DNA from: Spirodela intermedia
Lineage: Eukaryota; Streptophyta; Magnoliopsida; Alismatales; Araceae
Length of the DNA: 64,000 bases
Assembly: GCA_902729315.2 (NCBI GenBank)
Contig: LR746278.1
Location: 4,535,501 to 4,599,500 of the forward strand
Direction of reading: 5' to 3'
A program made the translations under genes and the position numbers. A model generated the notes under the pieces. The model had not been told where the DNA came from. It saw nothing but the letters and a program-made list of their open reading frames with translations, and did not search any database. Positions 1-9,452 of the stretch are shown here, in pieces. Position 1 is the stretch's first letter, and each line of letters opens with the position of its first letter.

Positions 1-260
1 GACTTACTGTAGTCGTCCTAAAGAAGTATGTAGGAGAGAGGAAGAGAGATAGAGGTAGGAACAGAGACAGGAGGAGAGAGAGTGAGTGAGAGAGAGAGAG
101 AGAGAGAGAGGAGAGGGAAGAGGTTTAGGGTTTCCTAAGTCTGCGAGGGGGGAAGGTCGGGAAGCCAGGATCCACAGTAAAATGGGTCGGATCTCACATG
201 TTCGGTTCGGATCCAATAATGGGCCGTTGTAACTTCGGCCCATTAGTAGGGACCACGGCA
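1..260 (-). promoter_or_regulatory. Probable first exon and promoter of a gene leaving the window to the left
   Basis: Read on the minus strand, this stretch has an AAACCCTAA telo-box (125-133), then a long CT-rich leader (about 120 down to 35), then a good splice donor GTAAGT at positions 7-2. That is the look of a non-coding first exon whose gene lies beyond the left edge. Upstream of it (217-245) is a perfect inverted repeat of two site II (TGGGCC) elements. The spacer to the presenilin start at 478 is short, so the two genes may share a promoter. No coding sequence of the left gene is visible, and its identity is unknown. Confidence 0.35.
217..245. promoter_or_regulatory. Inverted pair of site II (TGGGCC) elements
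   Basis: TAATGGGCCG (217-226) is followed nine bases later by its exact reverse complement CGGCCCATTA (236-245). Site II elements of type TGGGCY bind TCP factors in plant promoters of growth and housekeeping genes. The pair lies between the putative left-hand gene and presenilin (start 478). Confidence 0.5.
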
Positions 261-477
261 ACCAGGCTTATATGTAAATACATTTATTTCACATTAACCG
301 AAACTCTGTTTTATTCGATCCCTCTATAGAAAAATAAAACGTATGGTGGTTAAAATAAACAGTACTAAAATTTATCAGGGTTTTATAGTAATTTTCATCC
401 GATCCCTTTCCTTCTCCTTGGGGGCTCTCCCGGCGGCGATTTGACCATCGTCGAGGGCTTGGAGGAAGCCGCCGCCG

Positions 478-1719
478 ATGGCCTCCGCTGCCGTGGGCCC
501 ACCGCCGCCGGAGCAGTCGCCGGAGCAGCCGGCGCCGCTGCCGAGTGTCATCGATACCCTGGGAGAGGAGATCGTCCGCATAATTTCCCCGGTCTCCATC
601 TGTATGCTCCTCGTTGTCCTCCTTACCGCCGTCCTCTCCGACCCCTCGGATTCCTCCTCCTCCTCCTCCTTCTCCTCCGTCCTCTCTTTCTCCGATCCCT
701 CCGGCGGCTCCAGTGCCGCCTCCTGGACGGAGAAACTCGGCGGCGCTCTGATCGACTCCCTCATTTTCGTCGTCGTCATCACCGTCGTCACCTTCCTCCT
801 GGTTCTCCTCTTCTACCTCCGGTGGACCGCCTTCCTCCGCTACTACATGGGCTTCTCCTCCTTCCTCGTCCTGGTATTCATGGGAGGTGAGCTCTCCGCC
901 CTCCTCCTGCGGCGATTCGATCTCCCCCTCGACTGCGCCACCTTCGCGCTTCTTCTGTTCAACTTCGCCGCCGTGGGGGCGGTGGCGGTGCTCGCCGGCA
1001 GGGGCGTCGTTCCCATCCTGCTCACGCAGGGTTACCTGGTCGTCATCGGGGTGCTTGTGGCCTTCTGGTTCACCATGCTCCCGGAGTGGACCACCTGGGC
1101 GCTGCTGATCGCCATGGCGCTGTACGATCTCGCCGCCGTGCTCCTTCCGGTCGGCCCTCTCCGGTTGCTGGTGGAGCTCGCCATCTCCCGCGACGAGGAG
1201 ATCCCCGCTCTGGTCTACGAGGCCCGCCCCGTGGTGGACCATCACCAGGACGACGCCGGCGGTGACGGGCGGCGGCTGTGGAGGCACCGGCGGGATCCGG
1301 AGGGCGGCGATCCCGATTCGTCCCTCTTGCTGTCGCCGGAGACGATGGACGACACAGAGTCTCCTGGTTCAACCCTAAGGACTCCATTGATAGCGTCGCC
1401 GTTGCAGAGGATGGGATCCGAGGATCTGGACGGGATCGGGCTCGGCTCCTCGGGGGCGATCAAGCTAGGGCTGGGGGACTTCATCTTCTACAGCGTCCTG
1501 GTTGGCCGTGCGGCGATGTACGACTTCACGACGGTCTACGCTTGCTACCTCGCCATTATCGCCGGCCTCGGGGCCACCTTGCTTCTGCTGGCGTTCTTCC
1601 GCAGGGCGCTGCCGGCCCTCCCCATCTCCATCGCGCTCGGCGTGGTGTTCTACTTGCTGACCAGATTCTTGCTGGAGGAGTTCCTCGTCCAGTGCTCCGT
1701 TAATCTAGTAATGTTTTAG
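478..1719 (+). CDS. Presenilin, intramembrane aspartyl protease (gamma-secretase-type catalytic subunit)
   Basis: An intronless open frame of 413 residues starts at ATG 478 in a strong context (gccgATGgcc). Family marks are clear: the first catalytic aspartate in ALYD (D217), the second in GLGD (D334), and the PAL motif at 379-381 followed by hydrophobic segments to the C-terminus. The N-terminal part holds about six hydrophobic segments. A hydrophilic loop (about 240-325) separates the two catalytic segments, as in presenilins that are cleaved into N- and C-terminal fragments. In plants the protein resides in endomembranes with nicastrin, APH-1 and PEN-2 homologues; its substrates there are poorly known. 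Plant presenilin genes are commonly intronless, which fits. An antisense open frame over the same stretch is a shadow of high GC content. The identification is firm; the physiological role is family knowledge only. Confidence 0.95.
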   Translation: MASAAVGPPPPEQSPEQPAPLPSVIDTLGEEIVRIISPVSICMLLVVLLTAVLSDPSDSSSSSSFSSVLSFSDPSGGSSAASWTEKLGGALIDSLIFVVVITVVTFLLVLLFYLRWTAFLRYYMGFSSFLVLVFMGGELSALLLRRFDLPLDCATFALLLFNFAAVGAVAVLAGRGVVPILLTQGYLVVIGVLVAFWFTMLPEWTTWALLIAMALYDLAAVLLPVGPLRLLVELAISRDEEIPALVYEARPVVDHHQDDAGGDGRRLWRHRRDPEGGDPDSSLLLSPETMDDTESPGSTLRTPLIASPLQRMGSEDLDGIGLGSSGAIKLGLGDFIFYSVLVGRAAMYDFTTVYACYLAIIAGLGATLLLLAFFRRALPALPISIALGVVFYLLTRFLLEEFLVQCSVNLVMF

Positions 1720-1980
1720 GGATGCAATTCTGATTCATTTTCCTGCTCATAATTGTGTCTTTGCTTCGCTGAAATTCCTTTTTTTTTCGTTTTTTGGGGA
1801 ATTCTCATCATGGTTCTTCCTCCATCTCAAGAACACACAATCTGTTGTTCTGTATATTATGATCATCAAACAAAACCCAGAACATATGAAAAACAAAGTT
1901 ATTCAGTTCACAATCTCAGGTTCTAGAGATGAACCGTCAAACAAACCAGAAATCTATTTCTTTTTCTTTTTTTAATTCTG

Positions 1981-2510
1981 CTCACAGTCTCGTGTTCTAT
2001 GGATGATTATTTAAAAAACCCAGAATCCGAGAACTGATATTCAATCCACAATCTCATGTCCTGTTCCTGGCCTTGAATCAGAAAATCAGGAAGAACTGAA
2101 GATTGATTGCACTCTTGTAGGTTATTATAATGCTTTTTTAGGGAATCTAATTCTTTTTTTAAAAAAAAATCTGCTGAAAATCTCTTGTTCTATAGATGAT
2201 TATCCAAACAAAATCCAGAATCTGATAACTCTTATTCAATGTACAATCTCATGTCCTGGCAATGAACCAAAAATCATGAAGAACTGAGGATTGATTGCAC
2301 TCTCGTAGCTTATTTTAATCCTTTATTAGGAAATCTTTTTTAAAAAAATTTCTGTTGACAATCTCTTGTTCTATAGATGATTATCCAAAAAAAATCGAGA
2401 ATCGAATCCGAGAACTTTTCTTCAATCCACAATCTCATGTCGTGTCCTTGAATCAAAAAATACAAAGAACTGAGGATTGATTGCACTCTCGTAAGTTATT
2501 TTGTTGCTTT
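1981..2510. repeat. Three tandem copies of a ~187 bp unit downstream of presenilin
   Basis: The phrase attgattgcactct recurs at 2102, 2290 and 2476 (spacing 188 and 186 bp). The phrase gttctatagatgattat recurs at matching distances ahead of it. Copies are diverged by substitutions and small indels. A weaker fourth copy may begin near 1860. The array starts about 260 bp past the presenilin stop, so it may lie partly in the 3' UTR. No open frame is conserved between copies. Confidence 0.8.
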
Positions 2511-3589
2511 CTTGTGGCCTGATGATGCTTTTTTTTTTTCAATAGAAATGGCACTACAATGCTTTATTAGGGAATATCAAGCAGCAATCTGATATTTCAT
2601 TCCTTTTTTTTCAAAGAAATATGAGATTCCTCTTCAGAAAATAGTGAACGAGGCGGCTACATTCCCTTTTCACCTGATTATTTGTTCATACTTTGAATAC
2701 GATAAACTTAATATGATTATTCCTGCATGAAATATTAGATTCTGGATTTGCTAAATTGAGTAAAAGGGCTCAATCAAGATGCTGCTCTTCAGTTTTTTTC
2801 CTTTTTTTTGGGAATTCTTTTCTTGTCATTCTTCATTTCTATAAGACCAAGGCGATGAGCACAGATTAAGATGCAGAACGAAGAGAAAGGAGGGGCCATT
2901 TTTGTTCTAGCAGGTAAGATTTTTATATTCGCGATTAATTTTCTTTTTTTGTGCTCGTAGTCAAATAAAATGTAATCTAAAATGATTTCTTCATTCATAT
3001 GATGAATGAATTAGGTAATCTAAATTGATGAATGTAATGTAAATATATTTTGTCTTAGCTTTCCAAGAATCTGGGGGGGAGGGGGGAGCGTAGAGAGACT
3101 CTCACTCTCACTCTCTCTCTCTCTCTCTCGCTAGGCATGTCTGGATTGGGAGCTCATTTCCACTCGCCACGTGGCTGTTTCGCAAGCATCCTCGTCTCAG
3201 TCTCTCTGCCCCCTTTCTCCCTCCTCCTGCGACCTCAGTTTCTCTCTCATCACCGTATAAATTGAGAGTCAACTCGGGCCATCCGGAGGTCTAAGCACAT
3301 CACTGAGATGCTAAAAATACTACCAGACTGGTTTTCTGAGGCGGCCGAGATTTGTAGAAAATGAGAATGAATTATTTATCGGGTATTTAATATATATTGT
3401 CTCTGAATCTAAGCAACTAAAAAATCATTTTTCGCATAATTATTTGGTAATATATTTTTAAAAATATCTTTACCCACTAAAAGTTTTACGCATATGAAAT
3501 CAAACGTACGGAGGAGGGTCAGGTTAGAGAGAGAGAGCAAGAAAAATAGGGCTTATAATTTTTTAGCTGAGGAGAGAAAATGGAAGAGA
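2511..3589. other. Intergenic, no gene seen
   Basis: AT-rich sequence between presenilin and the SGP1-like gene. It contains a short CT tract (3100-3130) and one perfect palindromic G-box, GCCACGTGGC, at 3166-3175. No coding or RNA gene signal was recognised. Confidence 0.6.
3166..3175. promoter_or_regulatory. G-box (GCCACGTGGC)
   Basis: A perfect ten-base palindrome with the CACGTG core bound by bZIP and bHLH factors. It lies 1.37 kb upstream of the SGP1-like start codon. The surrounding 15 bases (3164-3178) are identical to those around a G-box upstream of GPT at 28110-28124. Confidence 0.45.
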
Positions 3590-3790
3590 GTGGAGAGAGA
3601 AAATGGGGTTTAGAGAGAGAGAGTCACTGGGAGAAAAAAATTCAGAATCCAGACTCTCGAGTAGAAGTTGTAGAGAGAGAAAATGGGCTAGAGAGAGAGA
3701 GTCGCTGGAGAAAAGTCAGATCCAACTCTTTAGATTAGAAGATAGTAGAGAGAGAAAATGGGATTTAGAGAGAGAGAGAGAGGACCAAGT
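3590..3790. repeat. Three imperfect ~75-80 bp tandem repeats, purine-rich
   Basis: The phrase gagagaaaatggg recurs with its aaatggg core at 3601, 3681 and 3756, each time followed by a GA run and a variable stretch. An open frame over this array is only a by-product of the repeat. It lies about 0.75-0.95 kb upstream of the SGP1-like start codon. Confidence 0.7.
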
Positions 3791-4532
3791 CTGGGGGTTT
3801 TTTTTTTCTTTACTCGGGGATTTCGATTTTTTAAATTGGATGAATTAACGTCGGTCAACTTGAGGGCTTAGTCAGGGAGAATTTCTTGACCGCCGATTTG
3901 TGGGGCGGCGTTTCGAAGGGGAAACGAGCGGCACAGAAAGCGACAGCGATTCACGGAAGAATCGCGCGGATGCCGTGGGGATCCCGCGGAGCGCTGTGGG
4001 CGCTGAGTTATCGTTTCCCAAGGCATCCAAATCTCTCGCAAACGTTTGGATCAGATTCTACGTGTGGACAATACTCACATAGGCAAGCGTCGGGGTAGGT
4101 TAGTGAAATGAATCCGAGTGCGCAGCAGAAACAGTAGGCCGGCAGATAAAGCATCCCCGTCGCTGCCGACTATTACGAAATTAGGGCATCGTGAGAGATG
4201 GGGCTGGCGGGCGGCGACTTAGACCTGCGAGCGATGGCGACGACTTCACCTGCCGCCATCAGTAGTCGCTCGCGTCATGGGGATCACCTTCCCAACACCC
4301 TCGGTGCCCCTTCGACCGAGTTGTCGGAGGGGAGGGAGACGTTGGGTGGTCGTGGAGAGAGAGAGAGAGAAAACGGGGGAAAGAGGGAAGTAGAAGATAA
4401 GGAAAGAGACCTGCCCCGAATACTACTTTTAAGAAGTCTTCTTCGTGTTGGTTAGATGGCCAGAGGAGGCGGCTGTGGAGCCTCCCCCATATCCGCCGCC
4501 GCCCCCGTCGTTGTGGTCTACGGCAGGAAGAG
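3791..4532. other. Upstream region of the SGP1-like gene
   Basis: GC content rises toward 4533. GA runs lie at 4355-4372, and the stretch just before the start codon is CCG-rich, consistent with promoter and 5' leader. Short open frames here show no recognisable domain, so none is called. Confidence 0.4.
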
Positions 4533-7500
4533 ATGAACCAGTTGCAACGGGCGGTGGTCCGGCTGGATCTGAAGCGGAGCCTTGCCGGGCACCTGAGCCT
4601 CTTCCGCCGCCTCTTCCGCTTCCTCTGGACGCGAGCCCTCATCTGCTCCGCTGGGGGGTCGAAACGGTACCGGGCACTCAAGCGATGCCCGTCGTCCCCC
4701 GGCGAGAGTATGGAATTACCCATCGTCGTTTCAAGACGTTCCGACGACTTCGACGGGGACTCGGATTTGGTGGCCCTTAAGATCAGCCTGTTGGGTGATT
4801 GCGATATCGGGAAAACAACCTTCATGGTGAGAACCTGCAGAACAATTTGCTTTTCCTTCAAACTCGTGTTCCGTGCAGTTTATTCCTCCTGTTTCTTGCT
4901 CTCAGTGTGTTTGCGACTTTCATCCATATGTCCAGGTGTGCCTTTGTGGTGTGAGATTGAGAATACCCATTTATTTGTCATCCAAACTAACCAGCCATTC
5001 AACCTCTGGTTTTATGCGTTCTTGGAATTTTTTCCATTTCTTTTAGATTTCATTTACCTGACTTATCCATTTCAATTTTTTTCCATTTTCCTCTACGGGT
5101 AGATCAAATATGTGGGAGACGAGGAGCAGACGGGATTGCACATGTCAGGGTTGAATCTGATGGACAAGATTTTTTCCGTTAAGGGAGCAAGGATTGCCTT
5201 CAGAATTTGGGATATCAAAGGTACGTGAAGTCTGTTACCTTGAATGAGGGTTCTTCGATTTTGGGTCCTGATCTCTTCCTGTTTAAGCTCAAGTAGTGAT
5301 AATTCTTGCAGGAGATCAACAATCCCTCGATCATATGCCTATTGCGTGCAAGGATGCAGCAGCAATCCTGATCATGTTCGATCTGACTAGCCGTTGCACA
5401 CTAAATAGGTCTGTTAGATGTCTAGCCTTTTGGATCTATGTCCCATGTCTGACAATTGGTTAATGGTTGATCTTTTAAAAATGTGGCTAAAAGTATCGTA
5501 ATCTTGAATATGTTCCTCATTAATTAGAGAAAGTTTCATCAAACCTTTTGATTTATGAAATGAATCTGATCCCCGAATCTTGTTGAGATTTTGATGGAAA
5601 ATCCTAATAACAAGAGCTTTCATTCCGTGGGATTTAATTTTTTAAATGCCACTAACATTTAGCGTTTGTTGTGTGATAAATTACGTCGATCGCTTTTTAA
5701 AAATGGGTTTCCATACAAATCCAATTGGTGGAGATGGTGAGTTGAATTTATCAGAAATTTATGGAGCAGAGTCTAATTCCAAAAGATGTTGTTTTATCGA
5801 CTAATGACTTATGTTGGGTTGTTCATAATCACCTAAATGATGACGTTGACAACAATTTCCCCATCGCATATCATATTTCAAATACATTTCTGGAAACCAG
5901 TTTCAATTATTTTAATTTCTGTTTCTAGTATATTTACTGAGTAATGAATTACGAGACATCCGCGCTTTTGAGAAGTCTCAATGAAGCGTCAGGATGTTAA
6001 ATGTTTGAATTATTTAAATGACCTGATGCCGACATTGTCTTTGTTTTTATCTTCCAAATTCTATTCGTCTTCCTAGCGCTAAATGATAAAATAGGTAATC
6101 TGGCCACCATGTCTGTCACCTGATCTTATTTTACTAGCCACGATAGGAAACTATTATGTTTTTCGTATTTTTGTTATTTTCTTTGACAATAATGTTGATG
6201 TATATAAATAAATTTGATGAAGCCATATGAGGCATAAGTAAAGATCTGAAGATTCAACTTTATAGTTTTTCTGCCACTCAATTTAAGAGTTTTTTGCGCA
6301 ATGTTGTTGATGCTGGCAATGATTACAACTTATCCGCGCTTCTGAGATTTCTCTATGAAGCATAAGGATAACTGGTTGAATCTCTTGATATGAGCTTATA
6401 TTAACATTGGTTCGTTTTTGTGTTTTTTGTGCTTAATCACAGATGAATTTGAATAACTTCAAGGAATTTATTTAACCTCAATTCAATATCTGCAAGTTCA
6501 GATTTATAAATTTTCCTTTCGCCCAAATGAAGAATTTTTTTTCTTCTTGTTATAACTCTTGTTTGCTTTCTGGGCAACGATGTTGATGCTTGCAATGATT
6601 ACAACTTATCCGCGCTTCTGAGATTTTTCCATGAAGTACAAGGATAACATTAATGGTTGAATCTCTTGATATGAGCTGATATTAACATTGCCTTGTTTCT
6701 TGTGTTTTATAATTTTTTCTCGGTGACATCTACCCATAGATTCTGAAATCAATTACTGATTTTGAAATCCGAGATGAATTTGCATCCAAGTCCGGTTTTA
6801 TAAATTTTTCTGACGATCAAATGAAAAAAAATCATTTTTCATTGTTAAATTCTTGTTTATTTTCTGGCAACCATGTTGATGCTTGCGATGATTACAACTT
6901 ATCCGCGCTTCTGAGATCTCTCAATGAAGTACAAGGATAAAAGTAATGGTTGAATCTCTTGATATGAGCTGATATTAACATCGCCTTGATTTTTGTGTTT
7001 TATAAATTTTTTCCGGCAACATCTACCCACAGATTCTGAAATCAATTACTGATTTTGAGACCCGAGATGAATCTGAGTAATTATGATGTAGAAAATAGCT
7101 TCATTGAAATAATATGACCTTAATTCAAAATATATAAGTCCGGTTTTATACTTTTTTCTGACTATGAAATGAAAACAATTCATTTGTCATCGTGAAATTC
7201 TTGTTTATTTTCGGGGCAACAATGTTGATGCTGGCAATGATTACAGCTTATCCGCGCTTCTGAGATTTCTCCATGAAGTACAAGGATATAGTAATGGTTG
7301 AATCTCTTGATATGAGCTGATATTAACGTTGTCTTTATTTTTGTTTTGTCGGTTTGTTTTTCGACATCCTCTACTCCCAAATTCTGAAATCACTTACTGA
7401 TTTTGAGATCCGATATGGATTTGAGTAATTATAATGTAGGAAATAACTCCATTCAAATAATATACCCTCAATTCAGTGCCATAAGTCCTGGTTAATTTAT

Positions 7501-8101
7501 TTTTTTTCTCGCGATAAAATGACAAAAAAATGTTTTGTCACTGTAAAATTCTTGTTTATATTCTTGGCAATAATGTTGATGCTGGCAATGATTATAGCTT
7601 ATCCGCGCTTCTGAGATCTCTCCATGAAGCACAAGGATAAATATTCATTGTTGAATCTCTTGATATGAGCTGATATAAACATTGCCTGTTTTTTTTATTG
7701 TATATGTTTGTACATTAGATGATTCATACTGGATTTTTCATCCTGTCTGCGGCCTGATTTGGACCATGTTTTATAAATAATAACATATTATGGATTATTT
7801 CTACGAAAATGCGAAAATTATTCCTTCGGTGCTTTCAATGAATTCATCTACATGAGCTAATGTTGAAATTTCGTAGGATTTCGTGGATCATAGTTATTTT
7901 AATTTTGCCCATCATGTTATAATATATTTTCCATCTAATTTCCTCTATTTTATTGGAGAATAAATGTTCACTTTAATAGGAAATATCTAGCAATTTCCTG
8001 TTCGCAGAAAAAAAACTAATAATCTTCTCCAAAAATTTCGTGCAGTGCTATTGGGTGGTACAATCAAGCGAGGAAGCTGAACAAGGTAGAAAGAGTAATT
8101 C

Positions 8102-8138
<37 letters not shown>

Positions 8139-8717
8139 AGCTGTTTCTTGCTTGCCTGCCTCTCTCTAGACGAGTCTTGTCAGAGCTTGGAACCGCGGAT
8201 TATTACGAGAAAAAGGAAAGCCCTCTTAACCTTGTCTGTCATCTATGTTGCTTTTGGTCATGCAGGCGGCCATCCCCGTGCTGATAGGTACCAAATTCGA
8301 CGACTTCGTTGGTCTCCCCGTGGACATGCAGTTGACCATCGTAAACGAGGCAAGTATATACTACATACAATATCTATACTAAAAATTGGAAAAGGTTGCT
8401 GTTCTTGGTTCCTGATTATCTTTCAAAAATGGAAAAAAAGAAGATATTTCCGACCTCAAAATCGGGCTTGTAGATAAGAAGAATATTATCGCCAGCCTTA
8501 GATCTTGCTGTCTCCTGGTTCCTGATTATTTACTTCCTCTTGCTGTGGGCAGGCGAGGGCTTGCGCGAGGGCCATGAAGGCGGCGCTCTTCTTCTCGAGC
8601 GCCACCCACAACATCAACGTCAACAAGATCTTCAAGTTCGTGGCCTCCCGCCACTTCAACCTGCCGTGGGCTCTCCAGCGGAACCTCACCCTCGGAGAAC
8701 CCATCATCGACTTCTAG
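4533..8717 (+). CDS. SGP1: Septum-promoting GTP-binding protein 1-like small GTPase (Spg1/Tem1 family)
   Basis: Six exons join in frame: 4533-4826, 5103-5220, 5312-5408, 8046-8085, 8266-8349 and 8553-8717, giving 265 residues. The start at 4533 keeps the basic and aromatic N-terminal extension known from plant SGP1. GTPase motifs read GDCDIGKTT (G1), WDIKG (G3), GTKFDDF (G4) and SSATHN (G5). TKxD instead of NKxD at G4 is typical of the Spg1/Tem1 group. The protein ends in LTLGEPIIDF, a family signature, and has no C-terminal prenylation cysteine. In fungi Spg1 switches on the septation initiation network; plant SGP1 can substitute in yeast and interacts with MAP4K kinases (family knowledge). 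Intron 5 is a GC-AG intron (donor gag|gcaagt at 8350). Intron 3 is 2.6 kb and full of tandem repeats. The identification is strong. Confidence 0.92.
5930..7700. repeat. Six tandem copies of a ~280-370 bp unit inside SGP1 intron 3
   Basis: The phrase atccgcgctt recurs at 5958, 6332, 6608, 6901, 7250 and 7601 (spacings 374, 276, 293, 349 and 351). In each copy except the diverged first it follows gatgctggcaatgattac-like sequence and precedes tgaagtacaaggataa and a ttgaatctcttgatatgagc phrase. The unit has no conserved open frame. The intron seems to have grown by repeated local duplication. Confidence 0.88.
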
Positions 8718-9045
8718 CCCTCTCCCCTCTCTCTCTCGCTCTCTCTCTCTAGAGGAAGCTTATGGGAGTAGCCTTGGTGGGTATTGGAAGGATCCCCAGG
8801 TGATGTAACATAAGCTGTGCCTTCTGTGAAGTCATCCGCTCTGCTGTGATGGCGCATGTATCTACGAATTTTAGAGATTTTCAGGCCTCCTGTGGAAGAT
8901 CATCAAGTGGTGGTGAACCCATCATCGACTTCCAACCCCCTCTCTCTAATCTCGACTCTCTTTCTCTCTCTAGATTATTAGCCTTGTCGGTATGGAAAGA
9001 GCCTAGATTCACGGCGCATGTAGAGGGGAGCAACCGCTTGGGTTA
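8697..9045 (+). repeat. Tandem duplication (~220 bp) covering the SGP1 stop codon and 3' UTR
   Basis: The last coding bases gaacccatcatcgacttc at 8697 recur at 8917, followed in both copies by a CT-rich run, a tagccttg/tcggt-like stretch and gcgcatgta. The second copy has lost the stop (tag to caa) and has no upstream coding context. It therefore lies in the 3' UTR or just past it as a non-functional piece of the terminal exon. Confidence 0.7.
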
Positions 9046-9390
9046 TTTACGAGAAAATGACCCATAACCCCTGCCACAACCTTATCCGTATTTTATGCCC
9101 CTTTGTACATGAATGGTAGCTGAATAGGGGACTGGAAATTAGGGGACGAGATAGACTGTAGGGGGCATATACACAATATCATTAAAAATGGGGGAATATG
9201 AATTATATGGATGGCAAAAAGGTCGTAGAACCACATGACCGGGCATCGGGTTTTACATAACCGGGGCCCGGAATCCTCGTGGGAGCCTGGACCCAATTTA
9301 AGCCCATTTAGGCCGGAAGATAGTTTGGACTTTCTTCTCTCATTCTCTCTCTCTCTCTCCCTTCCTCTCCTTCTCCCTCTTCCTTTCTTC

Positions 9391-9429
<39 letters not shown>

Positions 9430-9452
9430 CTCTGTGCGTGGTGAAGGGAGAG
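9046..9452 (+). promoter_or_regulatory. Promoter and CT-rich 5' leader of EMC8
   Basis: A CT/CCT run at 9330-9430 directly precedes the EMC8 start and is probably transcribed leader. RGCCCA-type (reverse site II) motifs occur near 9301-9308. An upstream in-frame GTG at 9438 is not used as a start here; the first ATG is 9453. Confidence 0.4.

Noticed and set aside
289-1287. Long minus-strand open frame opposite presenilin
   Set aside because: Glu/Gly/Arg-rich translation caused by GC-rich codons of the real gene; no domain.
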